A DNA stretch of 64,000 bases, from assembly GCA_910585955.1 (NCBI GenBank), contig CAJUGC010000005.1:12462-76461 (forward strand). The letters run 5' to 3'. Below the pieces are notes generated by a model. The model saw only the letters and a list, made by a program, of their open reading frames with translations, had not been told where the DNA came from and did no database searches. Positions 8,570 to 15,467 of the stretch are shown here, in pieces. This DNA is from an uncultured Christensenella sp. Lineage in GTDB: Bacteria; Bacillota; Clostridia; Christensenellales; Pumilibacteraceae. A program made the position numbers and the translations under genes. Numbering within the stretch: the stretch's first letter is position 1; each line of letters starts with the position of its first letter.

Positions 8570-9567
8570 CTCTCGAGATAGGCACGTCTTACACCACGAT
8601 ATTTTTATCGGGGCAGGGCATAGTTCTTCGCGAGCCGACGATAGTGGCGTTTCAGAGCGACGCGCGTTCGCGCAGGGTGCGCGCGGTAGGCAGCGCCGCG
8701 CTCGAAATGCTCGGTAAAACTCCGGATAAGACTACGGTCGTCACTCCGGTAATAGACGGCGTGATAGCCGATCCCGACGCCTGTATCGTAATGCTCAAGG
8801 AATTTGTGCGCAAATTGCTTCCGGACAATTTCTTGTTCTTTCCGAGGATAAAGGCCATACTCGGAGTGCCTACGGGACTTTCGTTCGAGGAGCGCCGCGC
8901 TTACGAGGATGTTTGCGCCGCGGCTCGCATAAACGACGTCACTGTCATAGATAATATAATTCTTTCGGGAGTCGGTATAGATCTGCCCGTTGCGTCGCCG
9001 AACGGAGGTCTTATAGTCAATATAGGCGGCGGCGTGACCGAAATAGCGGCGCTCAGTCTCGGCGGAGTCATAACCGGTTGCGGCGTGACTATAGGCGGCA
9101 ATATGATGGATAAGGCGCTTATAGACTATCTGGCGGGCAAGTTCAATTTGAAAGTCGGTCTTAATGCCGTGCGCAAGATGAAACACGACGTCGGCAGTCT
9201 AAACGAAGCCGACAACGCAAAATACGACGTCGAGGGCGTCGATATACGAACCAAAACTCCCGCGTCCGTGACCGTTTTTGCGACAGATATACGCGAAGCG
9301 TTGCTTCCTTACTACGGCAAGATCAGCGACGCCGTAGAGAGCATTATAAACACTTGTAAGCCCGAAATAGCGGCGGACATATATAAGACGGGTATCTATA
9401 TCGTTGGCGGCGGAAGCATGATTTTCGGGCTTGAGGAGTTTATGGAAGAGCGTCTCGGTCTCCATGTCTGCGTTCCCCCCGATCCTCAATATGCTGCAAT
9501 CGTGGGCGGCGGAAAGCTTTTAAGCGATACGCAGCTTCTGTCCGATATCCTCCAACAACTCCTCTGA
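8551..9567 (+). CDS. mreB: MreB-like actin homologue with altered nucleotide-site residues
   Basis: This 338-residue protein has the full MreB architecture: GIVLREPTIVAFQ near the N terminus, ILGVPTGLSFEERRAYEDV, IGGNMMDKALIDYLAGKFNL, then IYIVGGGSMIFGLEEFMEE and PPDPQYAAIVGGGKLL. MreB filaments organise lateral wall synthesis under the membrane. Acidic residues that contact nucleotide in the family differ: phosphate-1 reads LEIGTSYT (usually DLGT), the connect-1 segment reads VIDNIILSGVGIDLPV where IEEPxAAAIGAxLPV is expected, and phosphate-2 reads NIGGGVTE (usually DIGGGTTE). It may be a weakly hydrolysing paralogue. AAAGGAG lies 8 nt before the ATG. No mreC/mreD follows; an unusual palindrome starts inside the stop region. 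Confidence 0.8.
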   Translation: MAAMEIALEIGTSYTTIFLSGQGIVLREPTIVAFQSDARSRRVRAVGSAALEMLGKTPDKTTVVTPVIDGVIADPDACIVMLKEFVRKLLPDNFLFFPRIKAILGVPTGLSFEERRAYEDVCAAARINDVTVIDNIILSGVGIDLPVASPNGGLIVNIGGGVTEIAALSLGGVITGCGVTIGGNMMDKALIDYLAGKFNLKVGLNAVRKMKHDVGSLNEADNAKYDVEGVDIRTKTPASVTVFATDIREALLPYYGKISDAVESIINTCKPEIAADIYKTGIYIVGGGSMIFGLEEFMEERLGLHVCVPPDPQYAAIVGGGKLLSDTQLLSDILQQLL

Positions 9568-9689
9568 CGGCGTAGAAGCGTCACATTTCATTGTCAAACG
9601 GATTTTTTCTCGGAGTCATGTACGGATAAGTACACTCCTCCGAGAAAAAATCCGTTTTCCTCGAACTACTAGTTTCTACGCCGTCAGAG
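9562..9689. repeat. Arm-matched palindromic element, copy B1 (overlaps mreB stop)
   Basis: The left arm CTCTGACGGCGTAGAA (9562-9577) contains the mreB stop TGA (9565-9567) and is perfectly complementary to 9674-9689. A second, internal perfect 20-bp stem joins 9596-9615 to 9638-9657 around the apical segment 9616-9637, which itself carries TGTAC/GTACA. This is the best-formed copy in the window. Confidence 0.85.
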
Positions 9690-9765
9690 TCATGTACGAA
9701 TAAGTACAGCAACCCGTGCGGCTATTTGACAGCTGTCCGTCTCGCGCGCATCTACGCCGTCAGAG
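9690..9765. repeat. Second right half of the palindromic element, copy B2
   Basis: Directly after copy B1 the apical-type segment is repeated (TCATGTACGAATAAGTACA at 9690-9708). A right half like that of copy A follows (GACAGCTGTCCGTCTCG) and ends in TCTACGCCGTCAGAG (9751-9765). That end is again the inverse complement of the mreB 3' end, so two right arms match one left arm. Confidence 0.75.
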
Positions 9766-9790
9766 CACTCGAACTTTATCCCCTAAAAAC

Positions 9791-9855
9791 GCCTTCCCTT
9801 GCCAGGGAAGGTGTCGCCGTGCAGAGCGAGGGACGAGCGAACACGGTGACGGATT
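9791..9855. repeat. Dispersed repeat of the CCTTCCCTTG..AGGGAAGG family
   Basis: It opens with a short hairpin (CTTCCCT..AGGGAAG) and continues with a GC-rich segment ending GGTGACGGATTAGTAG. Related copies are at 22366-22427 and 31728-31770, each near a copy of the GGCTCCCC repeat. Confidence 0.7.
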
Positions 9856-9907
9856 AGTAGTCAACCCCACAGCAAGCGCTCGTCAGCAAAAATGCCGCCA
9901 TGCAAAA

Positions 9908-9960
9908 GGCTCCCCTTGAGTCAAGGGGAGCTGTCGCCGTAGGCGACTGAGGGGATTGTC
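9908..9960. repeat. Dispersed repeat of the GGCTCCCC..GGGGAGC family
   Basis: This is an about 52-bp double hairpin: GCTCCCCTTG..CAAGGGGAGC followed by GTCGCC..GGCGAC and the tail TGAGGGGATTGTC. Near-identical copies occur at 22446-22496, 25536-25587 and 31663-31712. It looks REP-like and non-coding. Confidence 0.8.
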
Positions 9961-9990
9961 AATCAATCGTTGCGCTACATAAATGCCGCT

Positions 9991-10060
9991 TGTCATTCTG
10001 CTCAGCCGAGCGAAGCGAACGCCACGAAGCGAAGCGTAGTATCGAAGTCGAAGAATCTCT
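9991..10060. repeat. 70-bp dispersed repeat (TGTCATTCTG family)
   Basis: The 70 bp starting TGTCATTCTGCTCAGCCGAG and ending GAAGAATCTCT appears identical to 25616-25685. It contains short internal GCGAAGCG direct repeats and has no reading frame of note. Confidence 0.85.
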
Positions 10061-10114
10061 TTCGTAAATTTTCATCAATCTGTCCGCGCCCCTAAAGGAC
10101 ATAATAAAATGAAC

Positions 10115-10155
10115 AAAAAATGCGAGTTCTCTTCACGAGCCACTCGCATTTTTTT
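10115..10155. terminator. Intrinsic terminator, probably for the small minus-strand gene
   Basis: TGCGAGT (10121-10127) pairs with ACTCGCA (10142-10148), and flanking A6 and T7 runs extend the stem. It follows the stop codon of the 55-residue minus-strand reading frame by about 15 nt, and the T-run is present in both directions. Confidence 0.8.
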
Positions 10156-10161
10156 GATAGG

Positions 10162-10329
10162 TCAAGATGTCGGCTGCACGGCGCTAATCTTCGGCTTAAG
10201 TATTCCGTCGTAAGCAAGCTTGATATTGACAGTGGAATTTCCCGCAAGCAAGGCGCTATTGTCGCCGTCGAGAACGATTTTCGGCTCGGAGCCGCCGATC
10301 TCTCCGCCGAATGTCTTGAATTTTTTCAT
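10162..10329 (-). CDS. Small unknown protein of 55 residues
   Basis: ATG at 10327-10329 is preceded on the minus strand by GGAGG 8 nt upstream, and the frame ends with TGA at 10162-10164 just before a strong terminator. The protein begins MKKFKTFGGEIGGSEPKIVL and continues through LLAGNSTVNIKLAYDG to a PTS C terminus. It is rich in Gly, Lys and beta-branched residues. There are no cysteines, membrane segment or signal peptide. A well-placed ribosome site plus terminator makes this more than a chance frame. I do not recognise the family. Confidence 0.6.
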   Translation of the reverse strand: MKKFKTFGGEIGGSEPKIVLDGDNSALLAGNSTVNIKLAYDGILKPKISAVQPTS

Positions 10330-10404
10330 AATAAAACCTCCGTAGTTGTACTGTGCGCGGTGGTTTTTTATTTGAAGTAAAAGCGCTTTGCATGACGATA
10401 TAGC

Positions 10405-10433
10405 TTGCTTTTATAGAAGCGCGGTGTTATAAT
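10405..10433 (+). promoter_or_regulatory. Promoter of mgsA
   Basis: TTGCTT (10405-10410) and TATAAT (10428-10433) are 17 nt apart, about 60 nt upstream of the mgsA start. Confidence 0.75.
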
Positions 10434-10502
10434 TGAAGTGGTTGTCTTGTAATCGATTTATCGAGTGTTAAGCAAAAACCTGTATATGGAGGAGGTCCCA
10501 AG

Positions 10503-10883
10503 GTGGAAAACAAAAAACATACCGTTGCGCTTATTGCGCATGACAATAAAAAATCCGAAATAGTAGAGTGGGCGAAAGTCAACTACGACATTCTGAAAGA
10601 ACACAATCTTTGCGGCACGGGTACGACTGCGTGTCTCATAAGCGAGGCGACGGGGCTTAAAGTGCACGGGTTTTTGAGCGGTCCGCTCGGCGGCGATCAG
10701 CAGATAGGCGCGCATATAGCGGAAGGGAAGATTGATACGGTCGTGTTCTTTTGGGATCCGCTCCAAGCCCAACCGCACGATCCCGACGTCAAAGCGCTAC
10801 TTCGAATAGCTGTCGTTTACGACGTGCCGATCGCCACAAACAAGGCGACCGCCGACTATGTGCTTAAGTCCGCGCTTTTTTGA
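10503..10883 (+). CDS. mgsA: Methylglyoxal synthase
   Basis: MgsA converts dihydroxyacetone phosphate to methylglyoxal and phosphate, a bypass of lower glycolysis in the cytosol. The 126-residue length is normal for a minimal enzyme. Signature stretches are VALIAHDNKK (residues 8-17), CGTGTTACLI, FLSGPLGGDQQIGAHIAEG with the catalytic Asp in GGDQQ, VVFFWDPL and HDPDVKALLR, ending VPIATNKATADYVL. The start is GTG with GGAGGAGG about 8 nt upstream. In clostridial genomes mgsA often sits in the min/rodA/spoIVF neighbourhood, as here. It appears to have its own promoter and a terminator at 11009-11042. Confidence 0.95.
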   Translation: MENKKHTVALIAHDNKKSEIVEWAKVNYDILKEHNLCGTGTTACLISEATGLKVHGFLSGPLGGDQQIGAHIAEGKIDTVVFFWDPLQAQPHDPDVKALLRIAVVYDVPIATNKATADYVLKSALF

Positions 10884-11008
10884 AAAATGTCGAAAACCGC
10901 AAATTAGGTCTGACGTAAAACCCCATCATTCGATTGCTATGTTAGACATAATAGGCAAAAAACACAAAGATATAACAATAGATCTACAAAATAATGCAAT
11001 CAAATACT

Positions 11009-11042
11009 GAAGGACCGCGCAAACAAAGCGCGGCCTTTTTTA
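11009..11042 (+). terminator. Intrinsic terminator downstream of mgsA
   Basis: CCGCGC and GCGCGG pair around AAACAAA, extended by AAGG/CCTT with one mismatch, and six T follow. It lies about 125 nt after the mgsA stop; that stretch has no convincing gene. Confidence 0.8.
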
Positions 11043-11107
11043 GAACACGCAAAAAAACGCTTTCGCCCTAATAGGTCATTATTCGTATGCTCGGCGCAAA
11101 AATCGCC

Positions 11108-11136
11108 TTGTCAAAAACATAAATCGGTGGTACAAT
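11108..11136 (+). promoter_or_regulatory. Promoter of the minD operon
   Basis: TTGTCA (11108-11113) and TACAAT (11131-11136) are 17 nt apart. The resulting leader of about 105 nt before the minD ATG at 11250 contains complementary GCTTTCTCTCTTTC and GAAAGAAAGC segments, so it may fold. Confidence 0.65.
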
Positions 11137-11249
11137 GGAGAAACTCGGGTCGGCGCTTTCTCTCTTTCTTAGACGGCTTGCGCCCAATTTCGGACGCGGC
11201 AAAGAGTGCCGCGAAAGAAAGCGAGCTTCGAGAAACGGAGGTAATGCAA

Positions 11250-12038
11250 ATGGCAAGATCTATCGTGGTGACTTCTGGTAAAGGCGGCGTCGGCAAAAGT
11301 ACTGTTACTGTCGCTCTCGGGCGTGAGCTGTGCCGCCGCAATCAGCGCGTCGTGCTTATCGATACGGATATTGGACTTAACAATCTCGACGTGTTGCTCG
11401 ACATGGAAAGCCGCATTGTTTACGATATTCTCGATGTGGTGAATAACCGTTGTCGAGTCAGGCAGGCTCTTATAGAGGACAATCTGACGGGCGGGTTGTT
11501 TCTCCTTCCTTCCGCTCACGCATATGAGGCGGGGGAGATAACGGCTCAAAACATTCGCATAATCGTAAATACGCTTGCGCCTTCGTTCGACTACATACTC
11601 ATAGATTGCCCTGCCGGAATAGAACTCGGATTTCATCGCGCGGTTGCGGCTGCTCGCGAGGCGCTTGTCGTTACCACTCCGCATATATCCGCGATTCGCG
11701 ATGCGTCCCGCGCCATAGCGATCCTAAACAACTACGGTCTCGAACATCGTCTTGTCATAAACCGTTCCCGCGGCGATCTGGTGCTCGAAAGCGAAATGGC
11801 GGACAGCGAGAGCATTGCGGGAGCGCTCGGCAGCAGTATTGCCGGAGTCATTCCCGAGGACGACGCCGTAAATTTGCAGTCGAATGCTATCGGCGAAACG
11901 CGAAAGTCGGACGGCGGGCGAGCTATGGAAATACTGGCCGAAAATGTCATGTACGGTACGGATGTCGTGTATGACGTTACGAAAAGGTATCGCGGGATCT
12001 TCGGCGCGGTAAAACGCGGTCTGCGCCGATTGGTCTGA
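11250..12038 (+). CDS. minD: Septum site-determining ATPase MinD
   Basis: The ATG at 11250 is chosen because GGAGG lies 8 nt upstream and the protein then opens with MARSIVVTSGKGGVGKST, giving 262 residues; a longer frame from 11127 would start inside the promoter. MinD is a deviant Walker ATPase (GKGGVGKST) that dimerises on the membrane and positions the division site. Other motifs are DTDIGLNNLDVLL (Walker A') and YILIDCPAGIE (Walker B). The amphipathic C-terminal helix GIFGAVKRGLRRLV serves as the membrane-targeting sequence. A minE-like gene follows after 25 nt. minC is absent, which is unusual for this neighbourhood. Confidence 0.95.
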   Translation: MARSIVVTSGKGGVGKSTVTVALGRELCRRNQRVVLIDTDIGLNNLDVLLDMESRIVYDILDVVNNRCRVRQALIEDNLTGGLFLLPSAHAYEAGEITAQNIRIIVNTLAPSFDYILIDCPAGIELGFHRAVAAAREALVVTTPHISAIRDASRAIAILNNYGLEHRLVINRSRGDLVLESEMADSESIAGALGSSIAGVIPEDDAVNLQSNAIGETRKSDGGRAMEILAENVMYGTDVVYDVTKRYRGIFGAVKRGLRRLV

Positions 12039-12063
12039 AAAAAAGATCGACGGGAGAGAATAT

Positions 12064-12294
12064 ATGTCTATAAAGGATAAGATAAAGACGGCTGTAATGG
12101 GCAATGCGGATATGAACGCCGAAAATGCGCTTAAAGTACTTCGCTCCGACGAGCTGCGATTGTTTTCCGACTATTTTATGTTTGACGAGCGCGACATGAA
12201 AATGGAGGCCGATCTGACGCCGGGCGGCAAAGTGACCGTCGTGATAAAGCTTGAAGCGGACGGCTTTAAAGAGGCGGGAAGAATACTTGACTGA
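12064..12294 (+). CDS. Small MinE-like cell-division topological factor (tentative)
   Basis: This 76-residue protein follows minD by 25 nt with GGGAGA at a normal distance from the ATG. The C-terminal half (LRLFSDYFMFDERDMKMEADLTPGGKVTVVIKLEA) has the helix-then-two-strands pattern of the MinE topological domain. The N-terminal anti-MinCD segment is hard to recognise and the domain is short. Synteny is the main argument; a different small division protein cannot be excluded. MinE would stimulate MinD ATPase and drive its release from the membrane. Confidence 0.55.
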   Translation: MSIKDKIKTAVMGNADMNAENALKVLRSDELRLFSDYFMFDERDMKMEADLTPGGKVTVVIKLEADGFKEAGRILD

Positions 12295-12297
12295 ACT

Positions 12298-12327
12298 GTC
12301 ATATTTTCGGTTGTGCGCGCATAACGT
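12298..12327 (+). promoter_or_regulatory. Possible SigE-type sporulation promoter
   Basis: GTCATATT (12298-12305) matches the SigE -35 consensus KMATATT. CATAACGT (12320-12327) keeps the CATA and final T of the -10 consensus, with 14 nt between. This fits the SigE control known for spoIVF in Bacillus. The predicted start would be almost on the ATG at 12333, so either the message is leaderless or the match is fortuitous. Confidence 0.35.
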
Positions 12328-12332
12328 ATGGC

Positions 12333-12758
12333 ATGGACAAGTATGAAGGAACCAATAAACCCAACGTAGCTTTGAGCTTGAACGACGTGCTCGTTCGCCG
12401 CGAGCAGACTTATGCGCCGCCTCTCGAGGTCGTGCAGGCAACGTCGGAAAGCGAGACCGAGGAACAAAAGGATAGTCTGCCGTCCGCGCTTGAGGCGGCA
12501 GACAAACCAAAAGGCGGCTCGAGAATAGCGAGCTTTTTTATTCGCGGCGCTGTTTCGGCTTTGCTGCTCGGAGCTCTGTTTTTGCCTCGAGTATTGCCGT
12601 ACAATGGGTCGGATAAGGTGACTGAAACGGCAAAAACAATTATTATGTCTGACATAACTCCGAACAGTAATGTCGGAGAGGGCAAAATAGTCGAAATAAT
12701 ACGCAAATTATTGCAAAAGTCAAGCTCCGATGAGAGCGATGATGAAAAGGAAGAATGA
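12333..12758 (+). CDS. Unknown bitopic membrane protein in the SpoIVFA position
   Basis: This 141-residue protein has a soluble N-terminal half (residues 1-65), one transmembrane helix (about FFIRGAVSALLLGALFL, 67-85) and an extracytoplasmic or intermembrane tail ending in an acidic SSSDESDDEKEE. It lies directly before an M50 protease and overlaps it by 29 nt, exactly where spoIVFA precedes spoIVFB. The size and topology of its N-terminal part recall SpoIVFA, but the LytM/M23 domain is missing, so assignment rests on position. No Shine-Dalgarno is visible before the ATG. If a SpoIVFA analogue, it would hold the protease inactive at the forespore membrane. Confidence 0.5.
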   Translation: MDKYEGTNKPNVALSLNDVLVRREQTYAPPLEVVQATSESETEEQKDSLPSALEAADKPKGGSRIASFFIRGAVSALLLGALFLPRVLPYNGSDKVTETAKTIIMSDITPNSNVGEGKIVEIIRKLLQKSSSDESDDEKEE

Positions 12759-13671
12759 CCGCCGCTCTCGGTCGGAAAAGCGGCAAGCGGGTGCAAAGCG
12801 TGAAAATACGAACTTTGCGGGGGCGAGGATAAGAGTATCCTTCTCCGTGGTGGTGATGGCGGCGATTGCCATAGCGACGGGGCACATCAGAGAAACGCTG
12901 TCTTATGCGGCGGCTGTGGTGTTTCACGAATTTTCGCACGCGACCGTGGCTTCGCGGCTCGGTTATACGCTGACGTCGCTGAAGATAATGCCGTACGGCG
13001 CTGCGCTGACGGGCGAGTTCGAGACGGCAAAATGTCGCGACGAATTTCTCATAGCGATTGCGGGACCTGTTTCCAATATAATTTTCGCCGTCGTTTTCAT
13101 TGCTCTTTGGTGGCTTGTGCCGTCGCTGTTTTACTATACGGAAATTTATGTTTCGGCAAATTTATTTACGGCGCTCGTAAATCTTTTGCCTGTTTTTCCG
13201 CTTGACGGCGGGCGGGCGACGCTTGCTCTCTTATCGCTTAAAGTGCCTAGAGCAAAGGCGTATAAAGCAATGCGGATCGCGGGCGGCGTGATCGGTGCGG
13301 CGGGGATAATTGTCGCAGTGATTATGTTTAAGGCTCTGAATTTTTCTTATTTTACTTTCCTTGTTTTCGTGCTGTTCTCCTCGCTGTTTCCGGATAAAAG
13401 CGCGAAGTATCAAAGGCTTTTCGGTATGGCTCACAGAATGGAAAAGATACGCGCGGGACTTCCCGTGCGCGAGATAATAATACATAGGGACGCGAGTCTG
13501 ATGTCGTGTTCCCGTCTTTTGGGCGCCAATTATTATGCTCGCTTTACTCTCACGAACGACAGGCTGGAAACCGTGGCTACTCTCAGCGAAACCGAGCTTG
13601 AGGATCTGCTTTCTCGGCGTCCGCCCGATGAAGAAGTGGGAGCTGCTATCGCTTCGAAAGATAATGCGTAG
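12730..13671 (+). CDS. SpoIVFB-like M50 intramembrane metalloprotease
   Basis: This protein of up to 313 residues belongs to the site-2 protease family. The zinc site is AAVVFHEFSHATVASRL (HExxH, residues about 65-69 of the frame) and the second motif is LLPVFPLDGGRATL (NxxPxxPLDGG type). Several hydrophobic helices surround these. A C-terminal soluble part (about 235-300) resembles the CBS/regulatory region of SpoIVFB and contains REIIIHRDASLMSCSRLL. In sporulating Firmicutes SpoIVFB cleaves pro-SigK in the mother cell. The start is uncertain: ATG codons at 12730, 12739 and 12742 are all possible, and the overlap with the preceding gene suggests coupling. Confidence 0.75.
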   Translation: MRAMMKRKNDRRSRSEKRQAGAKRENTNFAGARIRVSFSVVVMAAIAIATGHIRETLSYAAAVVFHEFSHATVASRLGYTLTSLKIMPYGAALTGEFETAKCRDEFLIAIAGPVSNIIFAVVFIALWWLVPSLFYYTEIYVSANLFTALVNLLPVFPLDGGRATLALLSLKVPRAKAYKAMRIAGGVIGAAGIIVAVIMFKALNFSYFTFLVFVLFSSLFPDKSAKYQRLFGMAHRMEKIRAGLPVREIIIHRDASLMSCSRLLGANYYARFTLTNDRLETVATLSETELEDLLSRRPPDEEVGAAIASKDNA

Positions 13672-13724
13672 AGGCGCTTTTTGAAACTTGTTGTAAAAAT
13701 TTTTGCCAATTTGCCGAAATTGTG

Positions 13725-13753
13725 TTGAAAATTGCGGCGCGATGTGCTATTAT
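13725..13753 (+). promoter_or_regulatory. Promoter abutting the DUF4132-like gene
   Basis: TTGAAA (13725-13730) and TATTAT (13748-13753) are 17 nt apart. Transcription would begin at about 13760, which is the first base of the best start codon; see that gene for the leaderless implication. Confidence 0.6.
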
Positions 13754-13759
13754 AATCGT

Positions 13760-15385
13760 ATGGACATCGAAGCATTGACAAAACAGGCTTTGGACGGGAA
13801 TATGCTGACCGAAGTCGGACGAGAATTTTTTACGGGCGCTCGCACAGAGGAAGAGACGCGTTCGTTTTTGACTGCGCTTTTGGAGCGAGCCGAGTACGAA
13901 AATCTTGCTACGGTTATGAGTTCGGGTTGCATAGACAAGCATACCGCGTCAAGCTATCTGCCCGTCGGCGGCGGCAACAGGCGAGTATCCGACCGCTATT
14001 TTGCCGTGTTTATCGAGCTTGTCGAAAAGAGCGGAGTGGATATGGAGCTTGTTTGGCCGATGTTTTTCGCGGCGTTCGACGCGCCCAAGGACGGGTATTT
14101 ATATAGCTTTGCTGGGGGTATAGACGGGTATTTCAAACGTTATGCTTACGCCGATTACGACTCCGCCGTAGACGTGGTAAGGCGGTGGGATCGAAAGTAT
14201 AAATGTCTGTCTACTCTCATGGAGGTGGACAGAGCGCGCACGCTCGATATTGTGCTGGACGTTCTCATATACGGTAAGAACGCCAATAAAACGGCGCTTC
14301 GCAAATACCTCATGGAAAAGCGTATAGATATCGTTCCTGCCCTCTGCAACGAGTATATACGCTCGAGCGTCAAGGCAAAAGAGGGGATAGTCCGTCTGTT
14401 GCTGTTGTATAAAGGCGATCCGAGGGCGGACCGTTTTCTCGGAGAGATAGAGCGGAGCGAAAAGTCTCTCGTTATTAAAAAGCTAATAGACAGAGATCGG
14501 GGCAAAGGGTTGACGAAATCCGGATTCGGTGCAGAGGCGGGGAAAGATTGCGGTATTTCGTCGGTGGTGAATGTCGGCGGATCGGAATATACCGTTGCTT
14601 TGACGAAAGATTTTTCCGTGGAGGTAAGTCCCGTGCCTTATCCGAAAGTCGTGCGGGCGGAAGAAGAGAACTTGCGTAAGAGGCTCAAAAAGGTGTGCCG
14701 CGAGTGCGAAGCGGCTATGAGCGAGAACGCTCGGTGGGAGTCTGCGTTGTTCTTGAAAAGGTTGGAAAGCGACAAGATGTTTGCCGCCGTGGCGTCGTCT
14801 TTGCTGTTTACGGCATACAACGACGGGGTTATGTCAGACATAATTATAGTGGAGGACGGAGAGATCCGAGATCTTGATAACAATAAGCGGGCGCTTTCGG
14901 AATCCGAAGTTGCGGTCAGTCATCCGACCGAGTGGGAGAGATTCGGTTTTTTGCACGGGCTCGACGTCGTGCAACCTTTTGCTCAAGTGGGGCGCGAAGT
15001 GTTTGTTCCGACCGATGCGGAAAAATCGTACAATTCTTGCGGCAGGCTTAAAGGCAGAGTAATGCCTGCCGGCGACTTTAAGGAATCGCTTTCGAAGCAC
15101 GGATATAAGCTCTTGAACAAGAACCGCTACGACGAAAGCGACTGCGCGGGCAAACTGCGGGGCGACGTGATGTGCGTGCTCGAGTTCGATCCTACGAATT
15201 TTGCCGAGCCCGATAGGCTTATCGCTATGGGAAACGTGCGATTTTATCGCTACGCCGATCTCATCAAACTCGGAGGGCAAATTTACACCGACGGTGTAAA
15301 ACCTTTTCCCGTGCAATTGCTTTCGGGAATTCTCTTCAGTGAATTTCTGCGCGACGTGTTTGAGGTGATAAAGCCCGTTTCCTGA
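13760..15385 (+). CDS. DUF4132-like protein of unknown function
   Basis: The ATG at 13760 gives 541 residues (MDIEALTKQALDGNML). There is no Shine-Dalgarno, and a promoter -10 ends 6 nt upstream, so the message may be leaderless; the next ATG at 13803 is the alternative. The N-terminal about 280 residues look like helical repeats. The C-terminal half (about 400-540) matches the DUF4132 pattern: a strand DIIIVEDGEIRDLDNN, then SHPTEWERFGFLHGLDVVQPFAQVGREVF, and a terminal FLRDVFEVI helix. DUF4132 occurs with WGR or MolR-type proteins; its activity is not established. It sits between spoIVFB and the radical SAM genes without obvious functional link. Confidence 0.6.
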   Translation: MDIEALTKQALDGNMLTEVGREFFTGARTEEETRSFLTALLERAEYENLATVMSSGCIDKHTASSYLPVGGGNRRVSDRYFAVFIELVEKSGVDMELVWPMFFAAFDAPKDGYLYSFAGGIDGYFKRYAYADYDSAVDVVRRWDRKYKCLSTLMEVDRARTLDIVLDVLIYGKNANKTALRKYLMEKRIDIVPALCNEYIRSSVKAKEGIVRLLLLYKGDPRADRFLGEIERSEKSLVIKKLIDRDRGKGLTKSGFGAEAGKDCGISSVVNVGGSEYTVALTKDFSVEVSPVPYPKVVRAEEENLRKRLKKVCRECEAAMSENARWESALFLKRLESDKMFAAVASSLLFTAYNDGVMSDIIIVEDGEIRDLDNNKRALSESEVAVSHPTEWERFGFLHGLDVVQPFAQVGREVFVPTDAEKSYNSCGRLKGRVMPAGDFKESLSKHGYKLLNKNRYDESDCAGKLRGDVMCVLEFDPTNFAEPDRLIAMGNVRFYRYADLIKLGGQIYTDGVKPFPVQLLSGILFSEFLRDVFEVIKPVS

Positions 15386-15438
15386 AAAATCCGCGAGGAA
15401 TACGATCGCTTAAAACATAAAAAAACAATATTATGCGT

Positions 15439-15467
15439 GTCATATTTTAAGACCTATATCATAATAT
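15439..15467 (+). promoter_or_regulatory. Possible second SigE-type promoter
   Basis: GTCATATT (15439-15446) recurs with CATAATAT (15460-15467) 13 nt further on. It is similar to the candidate at 12298 and would favour the ATG at 15487 for the downstream gene. This is a weak call because the -10 has two mismatches. Confidence 0.25.

Noticed and set aside
9568..10100. Insertion sequence or transposon in the mreB-mgsA gap
   Set aside because: No transposase frame, no target duplication visible; the content is explained by short non-coding repeat families.
10939..11010. A 23-codon frame (MLDIIGKKHKDITIDLQ...) between mgsA and its terminator
   Set aside because: No ribosome site precedes it and nothing supports translation; treated as 3' UTR.
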